From NCBI RefSeq assembly GCF_008824185.1, contig NZ_CP044426.1, positions 876,501 through 940,500 of the forward strand: DNA of 64,000 bases, read 5' to 3'. This document shows positions 25,789-34,638 of this stretch, piece after piece. The position numbers and the translations under genes were made by a program. The DNA is from Paracoccus pantotrophus. GTDB taxonomy: Bacteria > Pseudomonadota > Alphaproteobacteria > Rhodobacterales > Rhodobacteraceae. Numbering within the stretch: position 1 is the stretch's first letter; each line of letters opens with the position of its first letter. The notes beneath the pieces were generated by a model that saw only the letters and a list, made by a program, of their open reading frames with translations, was not told the origin of the DNA and searched no databases.

Positions 25789-26079
25789 ATGACCAAAGAC
25801 ACCCCCCCCTTCCAGCCATCCGGCTTTACGATCCCCATCAGCTCGACGGGACGGCGCATCTGGCCGTCCAGTTTCAAGAAGTTCGTCATCAACAAACTGA
25901 ATGCGGGCGAGCTGACTGTTCAGCAGGTCGAGCAGGAAGGTCGGGTTGCGCGACCCCTCATCTATAAATGGCGGGCAAAACGTGGTGCTGACGATGAAGC
26001 AGAGCGACCGATCGACCCCTTCGCGCAGGTCTGTATTGGCGATGCTCCGCTACGGCCAGGACTGGCAACCAATAGATGA
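25789..26079 (+). mobile_element. Transposase OrfA-like helix-turn-helix fragment
   Basis: A 96-residue frame with an HTH_Tnp_1-like core: GRRIWPSSFKKFVINKLNAG, ELTVQQVEQEGRVARPLIYKWRA. This matches the OrfA of IS66/IS3-type elements. It opens at ATG 25789 shortly after GAAGGAC. Homology fades after FAQV (near 26040), and no OrfB or OrfC follows, so it is a remnant. No inverted repeats found. Confidence 0.65.
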
Positions 26080-26521
26080 CGGTCGCGGCGAGGGCGCAGG
26101 CTGAGAGAAACAGGATGGCACAGGGCATGACCCGCCCTGCCCGCGCCGCCGCCCACGGCTTCCTTGCCGCGATCCCGGGGCCATCCCGCGAGGGTTCAAC
26201 CGGGCAGATGCAGGACCATGCGTCCGGCAACCCGCCCCGGGCGCGCCATCGGCCGCAAGACGGCTTAACCAGATAGAATCGCTTAATTTTTAACAGAACA
26301 GTTCAGTTTTTTCGCTTGTCAAGATGCTTATATCTTTTAGACAAAACCGGTCGGCGCCCTGTTGGCCCGATACTGCGCGTCGCGGCTCCTGACGGATTCG
26401 TCCGGCCTTGGTGCTGGAACCGCCATTTTCGGTGAATGGCTCTGTCTGCCTGAATCGGTCACGCAGGGCAAACGATTACGCGGTCCCCCGCAAGGGCTCG
26501 TATCTGATGGTGAGTGTTAAA
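26080..26521. other. 442-bp intergenic region before the Hint-domain gene
   Basis: GC-rich up to about 26270, then an AT-rich block (26275-26345, with TTAATTTTTAAC and TTTTTTCGC) that probably holds the promoter of the Hint-domain gene. TTGTCA at 26316 is a possible -35, without a good -10. A leftward hydrophobic frame (MPCAILFLSACALAATVIYW, near 26130-26070) runs into the transposase fragment and may be a gene remnant. Confidence 0.4.
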
Positions 26522-27712
26522 ATGTCTTTCAATTATGCCGGTCTCGAAAATCACTGCGGTCCAGCCGGACCCGACTGCGAAAAGATGATCTTCCTGGGAA
26601 AACTGCCCGATATGGATCCCTGGGAACTCGTTCCCGGCGCAGGCAAGGCCAGCGCCATATTGGGCGGCGCCAGCTTCGGCTCGCAGGCGGCTCCGCTGTC
26701 GCGCCAGCTGGTCGAGGTCAGTGCCCTGGACATCGACCGGGACGGTATCATCCATACCGACAGCCCCTCCGGCTTTCTTGCCGAGCCCATCCGCCACGAC
26801 GCCGATGGCGACGGCACCATCGCCAGCCACAAGGTCGATTCGACCTTCGTCGTCAGGAACACCGCCGTCACCTTCGCCAATCCCGACGGCAGCCACGAGA
26901 CGCTGATCCTGCCAGTCCGCATCATGCAGGACACCGCCGGCAATACCTTCCTGATGCCGCCGCCCAGGGGCGCGTCGCTGCAGGAGGTCGAGGCATTGAC
27001 CACCCGCCCCATCACCTCGGTCTCGTTTCCCGACGGGTCGAGCAATTATGACCTGGATTACAACGGCATCTTCACCGATCGGCATTGCTTTCCCTGTTTT
27101 GCCCGCGGGACGCTGATCGAAACCGGACAAGGGCCGCTGCCGGTCGAGGAACTGGCGCCCGGCATGCTGGTCGTGACCCGCGACAACGGCTTGCAGCCGG
27201 TGCGCTGGATCGGCTCGCGCGTGCTGTGCAGCAAGACGCTGGACACCAGCCCGAACCTGCGCCCGATCCGCATTGCCGCCGGCGCGCTTGGCAAGGGGCT
27301 GCCCCTGCGCGACCTGATCGTCTCGCCCCAGCACCGGATCCTGGTGCGCTCGAAGATCGCGCTGAAGATGTTCGGCACGCCCGAGGTCCTGGTCGCCGCC
27401 AAGCAGCTTTTGCAGATCAACGGCATCGACATCGCCGACGACATGCCGGCGGTCGAATATTTCCACTTCCTGTTCGACCAGCACGAGATCGTGCTGTCCG
27501 AGGGGGCCGAGACCGAATCGCTCTATACCGGGCCCGAGGCGCTGAAATCCGTCGGCCGCCAGGCCCAGGCCGAGATCTTTGCGCTTTTCCCCGAACTGCG
27601 CGACCGGCCCGAGGATGATGTGCCGCCAGGGGCGCGTATCCTGGCCTCGGGCCGAATGGGGCGCAAGCTGGCCGTGCGTCACGCCCAGCATCGCAAGTTC
27701 CTGGTGCAATAG
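26522..27712 (+). CDS. Hint-domain-containing protein
   Basis: A 396-residue protein. The N-terminal 190 residues are acidic with calcium-type motifs (DIDRDGIIHTD, HDADGDGTIASH), suggesting a secreted protein. From Cys192 a Hedgehog/intein-like (Hint) domain begins: CFARGTLIETGQGPLPVEEL, then NGLQPVRWIGSR, VSPQHRILVRS (the block-B-type His) and EYFHFLFDQHEIVLSEG. These domains autoprocess at the Cys; alphaproteobacterial copies often sit in exported proteins. No signal peptide is visible, so type I secretion is possible. ATG 26522 follows GGTGAG at 7 bp. Confidence 0.85.
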   Translation: MSFNYAGLENHCGPAGPDCEKMIFLGKLPDMDPWELVPGAGKASAILGGASFGSQAAPLSRQLVEVSALDIDRDGIIHTDSPSGFLAEPIRHDADGDGTIASHKVDSTFVVRNTAVTFANPDGSHETLILPVRIMQDTAGNTFLMPPPRGASLQEVEALTTRPITSVSFPDGSSNYDLDYNGIFTDRHCFPCFARGTLIETGQGPLPVEELAPGMLVVTRDNGLQPVRWIGSRVLCSKTLDTSPNLRPIRIAAGALGKGLPLRDLIVSPQHRILVRSKIALKMFGTPEVLVAAKQLLQINGIDIADDMPAVEYFHFLFDQHEIVLSEGAETESLYTGPEALKSVGRQAQAEIFALFPELRDRPEDDVPPGARILASGRMGRKLAVRHAQHRKFLVQ

Positions 27713-27827
27713 GCGCCGGGCAACCGCAAGGCACCTGGGCCGGGCCGGCCGGCCCGTTCTTCATCTCGCGCCGCCGCACGGGGGCTGCGGGCGGCGGCGC
27801 CCGCCCGCGGCCGAGACGGATCCGCGA

Positions 27828-27865
27828 CCCGCAAGACGGCGGGTGGTTCTGCCCCGCCTTGCGGG
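27828..27865 (+). terminator. Possible hairpin after the Hint-domain gene
   Basis: CCCGCAAGACGGCGGG (27828-27843) can pair imperfectly with CCCCGCCTTGCGGG (27852-27865). No T-run follows, so factor-independent termination is uncertain. Confidence 0.35.
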
Positions 27866-27948
27866 GGCGAAGCGATTGCGCGGGCCGGGCGATCTTGCGG
27901 GTCGCGCGGGCTTCCCCTACATCTTGCAGAACAAAGAAAGGATCCGCC

Positions 27949-28191
27949 ATGGCGATGGAAGCCCAGGATATAGAAGCCCTGATCCGCGCTGCATTTCCGC
28001 ATGCCAAGATCACGATCACCGACCTTGCCGGGGATGGAAACCACTATGCCGCCGAGGTGATCGACGAAAGCTTCCGCGGCCAGAACCGCGTTCAGCAGCA
28101 ACGTGCCGTCTATGCGGCGCTGCAGGGCCATATGGACGGCCCCAACGGCGCGCTGCATGCCCTTGCGCTGACCACCAAGGCACCCGATTAA
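27949..28191 (+). CDS. BolA family protein
   Basis: An 80-residue BolA/IbaG-type protein: DIEALIRAAFPHAKITITDLAG, DGNHYAAEVIDESFRGQNRVQQQR with the variable loop His, and ALHALALTT. It forms [2Fe-2S] complexes with monothiol glutaredoxins, and grxD follows 53 bp downstream, a classic pair. ATG 27949 has AAAGGA upstream. Confidence 0.93.
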   Translation: MAMEAQDIEALIRAAFPHAKITITDLAGDGNHYAAEVIDESFRGQNRVQQQRAVYAALQGHMDGPNGALHALALTTKAPD

Positions 28192-28244
28192 GAGCAACCG
28201 CAAGTAGTCGCAGCCAGGCGGCGCTTCAGCAAGGACCGGACGAA

Positions 28245-28607
28245 ATGACCGATGCACGCCAGCAAATCCAGGAGACGATCGACGCAGACGATGTCGTCCT
28301 GTTCATGAAAGGCACCAAGGAGATGCCCCAATGCGGCTTTTCAAGCCGCGTGGCCGGGGTTCTGAACTATATGAACGTCCAGTATCGCGACGTGAACGTA
28401 CTGGCCGACGAGGCGATCCGCCAGGGCATCAAGGATTTCTCGGACTGGCCCACCATCCCGCAGCTTTACGTCAAGGGCGAGTTCGTGGGCGGCTGCGACA
28501 TCGTCACCGAGATGACGTTGTCGGGCGAACTGGACCAGTTGTTCGACAAGGCCGGCGTCACCTATGACAAGGATGCCGCCAACAAGATCCGCGAGGCGAA
28601 CGCCTGA
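28245..28607 (+). CDS. grxD: Monothiol glutaredoxin, Grx4 type
   Basis: A 120-residue Fe-S carrier. The active site is MPQCGFSSR (CGFS), with FMKGTKEMP upstream, and the glutathione site WPTIPQLYVKGEFVGGCDIV. Works with BolA-type partners; the adjacent bolA supports this. Followed by a strong terminator. Confidence 0.96.
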   Translation: MTDARQQIQETIDADDVVLFMKGTKEMPQCGFSSRVAGVLNYMNVQYRDVNVLADEAIRQGIKDFSDWPTIPQLYVKGEFVGGCDIVTEMTLSGELDQLFDKAGVTYDKDAANKIREANA

Positions 28608-28638
28608 CCGCGGGCGTGCCAGCCGCGACAGGAAAGAC

Positions 28639-28666
28639 AGACCCCGCCGCCGGCGGGGTCTTTTTC
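28639..28666 (+). terminator. Rho-independent terminator after grxD
   Basis: AGACCCCGCCG (28639-28649) pairs with CGGCGGGGTCT (28651-28661), followed by TTTTTC. It lies 32 bp beyond the grxD stop. Confidence 0.85.
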
Positions 28667-28690
28667 TGTCAAGGGGTTGCGGGACGATCC

Positions 28691-29392
28691 TCAATAAGGA
28701 TCTTCGGTCCGGTCCTCGGCGTCTTCCCAGTCCGGCTCGTCGCGGTGGCGCCCTTGCCGCAAGCGCGAGGCGAGCGTCATCCCCACGGCAAAGGCGCCGA
28801 TCAGCGGCGCGATGGCCGCCGCGCGGGACTGCGAGGCGCCCTGCACCGTCCCGGCGGCGCGGCGCAGCGTATCGGGCGGCAAGCCCAGGGTGCCGACGGC
28901 GCTTTCACCGGCCCGGCGCGCGACGCCATAGACGCTGGCCTCGGCGCGGTCGGCCAGCCGATCCGCCTTGTAGGCCAGGCTGTCGGTCAGCGCATGCACC
29001 CGCTGCTCGGCCCGGTCGATCAGTTGGCCGGCCTTTTGCGAGGCGCGCTCCAGCGCCGCATCCGCCGCGCCGGTGGCCTTTTCGACGGCCATATCGGCGG
29101 CCAGCATCAGCCGCTCCTCGACCTCGGCCTTCAGCTCGTCGGTGCCGGGGACGGGATGGCGTTCCTTGCGCGCCATCAGCATCACCACCAGCCCGATCAG
29201 CAGAAAGCCCAGACCGATCGCCAGCGAGGCGCCAAGCGCCCCCCAACCCAGGTGATCGGCCAGCCAGGTCCACAGCGCCGCAAGCAGGAAACCCGCCCCG
29301 ATCAGCAGGGCCACGCCTGCCCCGGCGGACAGGCCGGTGCGGCGCAGCCTGTCGGTCAGGGCGAGCTGGAGTTTCCTGGTATAGTCGAACAT
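28691..29392 (-). CDS. Phage-holin-family-like (DUF1469) membrane protein
   Basis: A 233-residue inner-membrane protein. Two hydrophobic helices lie near the N-terminus (GAGVALLIGAGFLLAALWTW and LGASLAIGLGFLLIGLVVML). Then comes a long helical domain rich in Ala, Glu and Arg (EVEERLMLAADMAVEKATG to SLAYKADRLADRAEASV), and a third weak helix near residue 195. It precedes no other phage gene, so it is a cellular envelope protein. It lies 10 bp after the DUF883-like gene and is probably cotranscribed with it. Confidence 0.72.
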   Translation of the reverse strand: MFDYTRKLQLALTDRLRRTGLSAGAGVALLIGAGFLLAALWTWLADHLGWGALGASLAIGLGFLLIGLVVMLMARKERHPVPGTDELKAEVEERLMLAADMAVEKATGAADAALERASQKAGQLIDRAEQRVHALTDSLAYKADRLADRAEASVYGVARRAGESAVGTLGLPPDTLRRAAGTVQGASQSRAAAIAPLIGAFAVGMTLASRLRQGRHRDEPDWEDAEDRTEDPY

Positions 29393-29402
29393 CCGCCGAG
29401 AC

Positions 29403-29831
29403 TCAGCGCCGCGCGATGATCAGACCCAGAAGGAAGCCGACCCCGGCCGCGATCCCCAGCGCCTGCGCCGGGTTGCGCCGCACCATGTTCGAGACCTCGT
29501 CGTAATATTCCTCGGCATGGGCCGCGACCTCATGCGCCTGGCGCTCGCCCTGCCGGTAAAGCCGGCGGGCCTCGTCACGGGCGCGCTCGGCATAATCATG
29601 GCCCCGCTCGCGGACCGTCTCGGCATATTCGGCGCCGCGGCGCTTGGCGTCCTCGACGAATTCGGCGCCTTTTTCGCGCGCGGTCTCGTAAAGTTCGGCG
29701 CCCTTCTCGCGGGCAGTCTCATAGGCGGCGCTGGCCTCGTCGGCGGCGCGGCTGGCATGACGGCCTACATCGTCAGCGGCCGCGCGCGCCTTGGCCTTCA
29801 GTTCGTCGGCGGTGGCTTCGTGGTTCGCCAT
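29403..29831 (-). CDS. ElaB/YqjD (DUF883)-like helical membrane-anchored protein with 11-residue repeats
   Basis: A 142-residue protein with a long amphipathic helix ending in a glycine-rich C-terminal membrane anchor (NPAQALGIAAGVGFLLGLIIARR), like ribosome-associated ElaB/YqjD. Residues 38-80 hold four to five 11-residue units of the type YETAREKGAEL (variants FVEDAKRRGAE and YAETVRERGHD), reminiscent of LEA-type right-handed coiled coils. ATG 29831 was chosen (MANHEATADEL); a longer frame adds MRKDKI. Likely stationary-phase or stress related, by family analogy. Confidence 0.8.
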   Translation of the reverse strand: MANHEATADELKAKARAAADDVGRHASRAADEASAAYETAREKGAELYETAREKGAEFVEDAKRRGAEYAETVRERGHDYAERARDEARRLYRQGERQAHEVAAHAEEYYDEVSNMVRRNPAQALGIAAGVGFLLGLIIARR

Positions 29832-29927
29832 GATCTTGTCCTTTCGCAAGGCTGCAACGGTTTCGGAGAGCCAACCCGGAAACCCGCAGATCGTTCCCGG
29901 ACCGGCCCCGATTTCCTGCCCGCAGCG

Positions 29928-31055
29928 TCAAAGCGCCGCATCGAAGGCGGAAACCAGCCGCGCCATCGTGCCGTCGACATCCTTGAGCTTGTCGAGCCCG
30001 AAAAGCCCAATGCGGAAGCTGCGGAATCCCTCGCCCTCGCCGAGCTGCAGGGGCACGCCCGCAGCGATCTGGTAGCCGGCGGCCAGGAACTTGCGCCCGC
30101 TTTGCACCTCGGGGTCGTCGGTATGGCAGACCACCACCCCCGGCGCGGCAAAGCCCTCGGCCGCGACCGAGCGCAGCCCGCGCCGCGCCAGTTCCGAGCG
30201 CACCGCGTCGCCCAGCCGCCATTGCGCCTCGCGCGCCGCCTCGAAGCCGAAGGCGCGCGTCTCCTCCATCGCGTCGTGCAGGCCCAGCAGCGCATCGGTC
30301 GGCAGGGTGGCGTGATAGGCATGGCCGCCGTCCTCATAGGCCTTCATGATCGCGCGCCATTTCTTCAGGTCCAGCGCGAAGCTGTCGCTGACCGTCGTCT
30401 CCAGCCGCTCGATGCCGCGCGGCGACAGCATCACCATCCCGGCCGAGGGCGAGGCCGACCAGCCCTTTTGCGGCGCCGAGATCAGCACGTCCACGCCGGT
30501 CTCGCGCATGTCGACCCAGATCGCGCCCGAGGCGATGCAGTCCAGCACCATGATGGCGCCCACCTCATGCGCGGCATCGGCCAGCGCCTTGATGTAATCG
30601 TCGGGCAGGATCATGCCTGCCGCGGTCTCGACATGCGGGGCGAAGACGGCATCGGGGCGGGTGTCGCGGATCTTTTCCACCACCTCCTCGATCGCGGCGG
30701 GAGCGAAGGGGGCGCGGGGCTCGTTGCCCTGCGGCCGCGCCATCATCACCGTGGTCTGGCGGGCAAAGCCGCCCGCTTCGAAGATCTGGCTCCAGCGATA
30801 GCTGAAAAAGCCGTTCCTGACGATCAGCGCATGGGCATCGCGGCCGAACTGGCGCGCCACCGCCTCCATGGCGCAGGTGCCGCCGCCGGGGACCAGGGCC
30901 ACGGCATCCGCGCCATAGACCTCGCGCAGCGTGGCCGAGATGTCGCGCATCGCGCCCTGGAATTTCTGCGACATGTGGTTGAGCGAGCGGTCGGTGAAGA
31001 CGACCGAGAACTCCTGCAATCCCTCGGGGTCCACATCGGGGCGCAATCCGGGCAT
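29928..31055 (-). CDS. Class V (alanine-glyoxylate type) PLP aminotransferase
   Basis: A 375-residue fold-type I aminotransferase. VALVPGGGTCAMEAVARQF binds the phosphate, MVLDCIASG carries the PLP-contact Asp, and SAPQKGWSASP holds the Schiff-base Lys. It is unlike serine-pyruvate or BhcA-type N-termini; the substrate is unknown. ATG 31055 was chosen because the upstream frame is low-complexity. It is divergent from the glutamine-amidotransferase operon with 139 bp between the starts. Confidence 0.85.
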   Translation of the reverse strand: MPGLRPDVDPEGLQEFSVVFTDRSLNHMSQKFQGAMRDISATLREVYGADAVALVPGGGTCAMEAVARQFGRDAHALIVRNGFFSYRWSQIFEAGGFARQTTVMMARPQGNEPRAPFAPAAIEEVVEKIRDTRPDAVFAPHVETAAGMILPDDYIKALADAAHEVGAIMVLDCIASGAIWVDMRETGVDVLISAPQKGWSASPSAGMVMLSPRGIERLETTVSDSFALDLKKWRAIMKAYEDGGHAYHATLPTDALLGLHDAMEETRAFGFEAAREAQWRLGDAVRSELARRGLRSVAAEGFAAPGVVVCHTDDPEVQSGRKFLAAGYQIAAGVPLQLGEGEGFRSFRIGLFGLDKLKDVDGTMARLVSAFDAAL

Positions 31056-31194
31056 GGCCAATCCTTTCTGCTGGTTTTGCCGGCAGCCTAGCGCGGCGTT
31101 GCGGCCGCGGCCAGCCCCGACCGGAACCGCAGCCCCTTGCCGGCCGCGCCGCGCCCGACTAGCTTCAGGGGGAACAACCGACAGGCCAGTCACC

Positions 31195-31905
31195 ATGCGT
31201 ATCGGCATTCTCAAATGCGGCCAGTCGCCCGAGGAACTTCGCGGCGATCTCGGCGACTATGACACGATGTTCGAGCGGCTTCTTGCCGGGCGGGGTTTCG
31301 AATTCACCAGCTATCACGTTGAGAACATGGAGTTCCCGCAGGGCGTCCACGACGCCCAGGGCTGGCTTCTGACCGGCTCGCGCCATGGCGTCTACGAAGA
31401 CCATGCCTTCATCCCGCCGCTTCAGGATTTCATCCGCAGGGCCTATGCCGAACATGTGCCGCTGGTCGGCATCTGCTTTGGCCACCAGATCATCGCCCAG
31501 GCACTTGGCGGCACGGTGGCAAAGCATCCCGGCGGCTGGGCGGTCGGCGCGCATGACTACGATTTCGGCGGAGAAAAGGTCACGCTGAACGTCTGGCACC
31601 AGGACCAGGTCGTCGCCGTGCCCGAGGATGCCGAGGTCGTCGCCCGGAACGAGTTCTGCGAAAACGCGGCGCTGGTCTATGAGGACCGCGCCTTTACCGT
31701 CCAGGCTCATCCCGAGTTCGACGATGCCTTCATCCAGGGGCTGATCGAACATCGCGGCCGCGGCGCGGTGCCCAAGCCGCTCCTGGACCAGGCCAGCGCC
31801 CGCATGGGCACCCCGCGGCAATCGCCCGGCATCGCCGACCGGATCGAGGCTTTCTTCAAGGCGCCCCGCGCCTTCAGCGCAGAAGACCGGCAGGGGGCCG
31901 CATGA
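31195..31905 (+). CDS. Class I glutamine amidotransferase-like protein
   Basis: A 236-residue GATase1 domain protein. The nucleophile is in VGICFGHQIIAQALGG and the catalytic His-x-Glu in VQAHPEF. No synthase domain is attached. Its stop overlaps the next ATG (ATGA), placing it in an operon with a glutamine-synthetase-like ligase and an FAD oxidase. In the gamma-glutamyl-putrescine pathway a C26 hydrolase releases the glutamyl group, and this protein could play that part, but that is inference. Confidence 0.85.
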   Translation: MRIGILKCGQSPEELRGDLGDYDTMFERLLAGRGFEFTSYHVENMEFPQGVHDAQGWLLTGSRHGVYEDHAFIPPLQDFIRRAYAEHVPLVGICFGHQIIAQALGGTVAKHPGGWAVGAHDYDFGGEKVTLNVWHQDQVVAVPEDAEVVARNEFCENAALVYEDRAFTVQAHPEFDDAFIQGLIEHRGRGAVPKPLLDQASARMGTPRQSPGIADRIEAFFKAPRAFSAEDRQGAA

Positions 31906-33260
31906 AGCCGCATTGGATCGAGGAAACCCCGCAGGCTGCGCAGGACTATGTCGCCGGGCGCCGCCTGGACGAGGTGGAGTGCATCGTCGCCGACATCGCC
32001 GGGGTGGCGCGCGGCAAGGCCATGCCGGCCTCGAAATTCGCGCATCAGGAACGGTTCTACCTGCCGAATTCGATCTTCCTGCAGACCATCACCGGCGACT
32101 GGGCCGACAATCCCTCGGGCGCCTTCACCGAGCCGGACATGATCCTGACGCCGGATTTCTCGACCGCGACGGCGGCGCCCTGGACGGCGGACGTGACCCT
32201 GCAGGTGATCCACGACGTCTCGGACCAGTCGGGCAATCCGGTGCCGATCGCGCCGCGCAACGTGCTGAAACGGGTGGTCGATCTTTACCGGCAGAAGGGC
32301 TGGCGCCCCATCGTCGCGCCCGAGATGGAGTTCTTCCTGGTCGCGCGCAACATCGACCCGAACCAGCCGATCATGCCGCCCATGGGCCGTACCGGCCGCC
32401 GCGCCGCCGCCAAGCAGGCCTATTCCATGTCGGCGGTGGACGAATACGGCAAGGTGATCGACGACATCTACGACTTCGCCGAGGCACAGGGCTTCGAGAT
32501 CGACGGCATCCTGCAGGAAGGCGGCGCCGGCCAGGTCGAGATCAACCTGAACCACGGCGACCCGGTCGCCCTGGCCGACCAGATCTTCTATTTCAAGCGG
32601 CTGATCCGCGAGGCGGCGCTGCGCCACGACTGTTTCGCCACCTTCATGGCCAAGCCCATCGAGGGCGAGCCTGGCAGCGCCATGCATATCCACCACTCGG
32701 TCGTCGGGATCGGAGACGGGCGCAACATCTTTTCCGACGCGCAGGGCCGCGAGACGCCGGCCTTCATGCATTTCATCGCCGGCATGCAGAAGCACCTGCC
32801 GGCGGCGGTCGCCTTGCTGGCGCCCTATGTCAACAGCTATCGCCGCTATGTCCCAGATTTCGCGGCGCCGATCAACCTGGAATGGGGGCGCGACAACCGC
32901 ACCACCGGGCTGCGCGTGCCGATCTCGAAGCCCGAGGCGCGGCGGGTCGAGAACCGGCTGGCGGGCATGGATTGCAACCCCTATCTGGGCCTCGCCGCCA
33001 GCCTGGCCTGCGGCTATCTGGGCCTGGTCGAGGGCGAGAATCCGCGCGCCGAATGCCTGGGCGACGCCTATATGTCCGAGGACGAGTTGCCCTATAACCT
33101 GGGCGACGCGCTGGACCTGATGGACGAGAACACGGCGATGCGCGAGGTGCTGGGCCCGGAGTTCATCGACGTCTACCAGGCGGTCAAGCGCAACGAATAC
33201 AAGGAGTTCCTGCAGGTCATCAGCCCTTGGGAACGCGAGCATCTGCTGCTGAACGTGTAG
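31902..33260 (+). CDS. Glutamine-synthetase-family ligase (gamma-glutamyl-polyamine synthetase-like)
   Basis: A 452-residue GS-fold enzyme. IVAPEMEFFLVAR provides metal-binding glutamates, GAGQVEINLNHGD and GSAMHIHHSV form the ATP/metal site, and NRTTGLRVPISKPEARRVEN the Arg block. The N-terminal beta-grasp differs from true GlnA (VECIVADIAGVARGKAMP), as in PuuA-type ligases that glutamylate amines. The operon partners (amidotransferase before, amine oxidase after) support polyamine use. Substrate unproven. Confidence 0.87.
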   Translation: MKPHWIEETPQAAQDYVAGRRLDEVECIVADIAGVARGKAMPASKFAHQERFYLPNSIFLQTITGDWADNPSGAFTEPDMILTPDFSTATAAPWTADVTLQVIHDVSDQSGNPVPIAPRNVLKRVVDLYRQKGWRPIVAPEMEFFLVARNIDPNQPIMPPMGRTGRRAAAKQAYSMSAVDEYGKVIDDIYDFAEAQGFEIDGILQEGGAGQVEINLNHGDPVALADQIFYFKRLIREAALRHDCFATFMAKPIEGEPGSAMHIHHSVVGIGDGRNIFSDAQGRETPAFMHFIAGMQKHLPAAVALLAPYVNSYRRYVPDFAAPINLEWGRDNRTTGLRVPISKPEARRVENRLAGMDCNPYLGLAASLACGYLGLVEGENPRAECLGDAYMSEDELPYNLGDALDLMDENTAMREVLGPEFIDVYQAVKRNEYKEFLQVISPWEREHLLLNV

Positions 33261-33298
33261 AGCCGGGCACGGCCTGGCCTTGGGGCGCCGTCGGGATG

Positions 33299-33314
33299 GG
33301 TATTTGAGAAACGG
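33299..33314 (-). repeat. Intergenic 16-bp motif, copy 2
   Basis: Reads CGTTTCTCAAATACCC on the minus strand, in the 67-bp gap between the GS-like and FAD-oxidase genes. Its left context (GGCTTTCAC) matches copy 3 (GGCCTTCAC at 45872). Confidence 0.6.
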
Positions 33315-33327
33315 TGAAAGCCGAAGC

Positions 33328-34638
33328 ATGAACCTGCTGTTTTCCAACGACCGGCGGGGGGAATATCCGCCCAGCCTCTATGCCGCGACCCGCGACCCGC
33401 TGCCGCCTTTCCCCGAGCAGCGCGGCGAGGAGCGCGCCGATGTCGTGGTGGTCGGCGCCGGCTATACCGGGCTTGCCGCGGCGCTGCATCTGGCCGAGGC
33501 GGGGCGCGACGTCGTGGTGCTGGAGGCGCATCGCGTGGGCTTCGGCGCCTCGGGGCGCAATGGCGGCCAGCTCGGCTCGGGGCAGCGGCTGGAGGTCGAT
33601 GAACTGGAGCGGATGGCGGGTCGCGAGGCCGCCCATCGCCTGTGGGACATGGCCGAGGAGGCCAAGCGCCTGACCCGCGAACTGGCCGCGCGCTGCGGCG
33701 TTCAGGTGGCCGACGGCATCGCCCATGCCTTTCGCAAGTCCGCCGAGCTGGACCATGCCCGCGCCATGATCGACAGGCTGGCGCGCGACTACGGCTATGA
33801 TCGGATCGAGGCGCTGGAGCGCGACGCCTTTCGCGCGCTGGTGCCCTCGCAGGCCTATGTCGCCGGCGAGCTGGACCATGGCGCGGGGCATCTGCATCCG
33901 CTGAACCTGGCGATCGGCATGGCGCGGCTGGCGGATGCCGCAGGCGCGAGGATCCGCGAGCTGAGCCATGTCCACCATATCCGCCACGCCCGCCGCGCCG
34001 GCGAAAAGAGCGTGGTCCAGACCGGCAAGGGCCGGGTGATCTGCGACCATGTCATCCTGGCGGCCAATGGCTATCTGGGCAATCTCGACACCCATGTCGC
34101 CGCCCGTGTCATGCCGATCAACAATTTCATCGTCGCGACCGAGCCCCTGGGCGCGCGGGCGGCCGAGGTGCTGACCCGCGATATCGGCGTGCATGACACC
34201 AAATTCGTGGTGAATTACTGGCGGCTCGATCCCGACGGGCGGCTGATCTTCGGCGGCGGCGAGAATGTCAGCTATCGCTTTCCCGCCGACATCGCCGCCA
34301 AGGTGCGCAAGCCGCTGCTGGAGATCTATCCCGGCCTTGTCGATGTGAAGCTGACCCATGCCTGGGGCGGCACGCTGGCGATCACCATGAACCGGATGCC
34401 CTGCTTTGCCCGGCCGGCGCCCAACTGCCTGTCGGCCAGCGGCTATTCCGGCCATGGGCTGGCGCTGGCCAATCTTGCCGGCAAGCTGATGGCGCAGGCC
34501 GTGCAGGGGCAGAGCGAAGGCTTCGACACCATGGCCGCCCTGCCCTCGCCCGCCTTTCCCGGCGGCGCTGCGCTGCGCTGGCCGCTGCTGGTCGCCGGCA
34601 TGGGCTGGTATTCGCTGCGCGACCGGCTGGGCTTCTAG
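33328..34638 (+). CDS. FAD-dependent oxidase (gamma-glutamylputrescine oxidase-like, DAO family)
   Basis: A 436-residue flavoprotein. The dinucleotide site ADVVVVGAGYTGLAAALHLAE starts near residue 38, followed by VGFGASGRNGGQLGSGQR, where FAD is usually anchored. The C-terminal FAD loop is SGYSGHGLALANLAGKL. This matches PuuB/OrdL-type oxidases acting on glutamylated amines. ATG 33328 follows GTGAAAG weakly. Its TAG stop overlaps the stop of the convergent DUF2062 gene. Confidence 0.87.
   Translation: MNLLFSNDRRGEYPPSLYAATRDPLPPFPEQRGEERADVVVVGAGYTGLAAALHLAEAGRDVVVLEAHRVGFGASGRNGGQLGSGQRLEVDELERMAGREAAHRLWDMAEEAKRLTRELAARCGVQVADGIAHAFRKSAELDHARAMIDRLARDYGYDRIEALERDAFRALVPSQAYVAGELDHGAGHLHPLNLAIGMARLADAAGARIRELSHVHHIRHARRAGEKSVVQTGKGRVICDHVILAANGYLGNLDTHVAARVMPINNFIVATEPLGARAAEVLTRDIGVHDTKFVVNYWRLDPDGRLIFGGGENVSYRFPADIAAKVRKPLLEIYPGLVDVKLTHAWGGTLAITMNRMPCFARPAPNCLSASGYSGHGLALANLAGKLMAQAVQGQSEGFDTMAALPSPAFPGGAALRWPLLVAGMGWYSLRDRLGF

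Noticed and set aside
28691..29392. Prophage holin
   Set aside because: The family name contains 'holin', but no lysin, structural or integrase genes are nearby and its neighbour is a DUF883-like cell protein.
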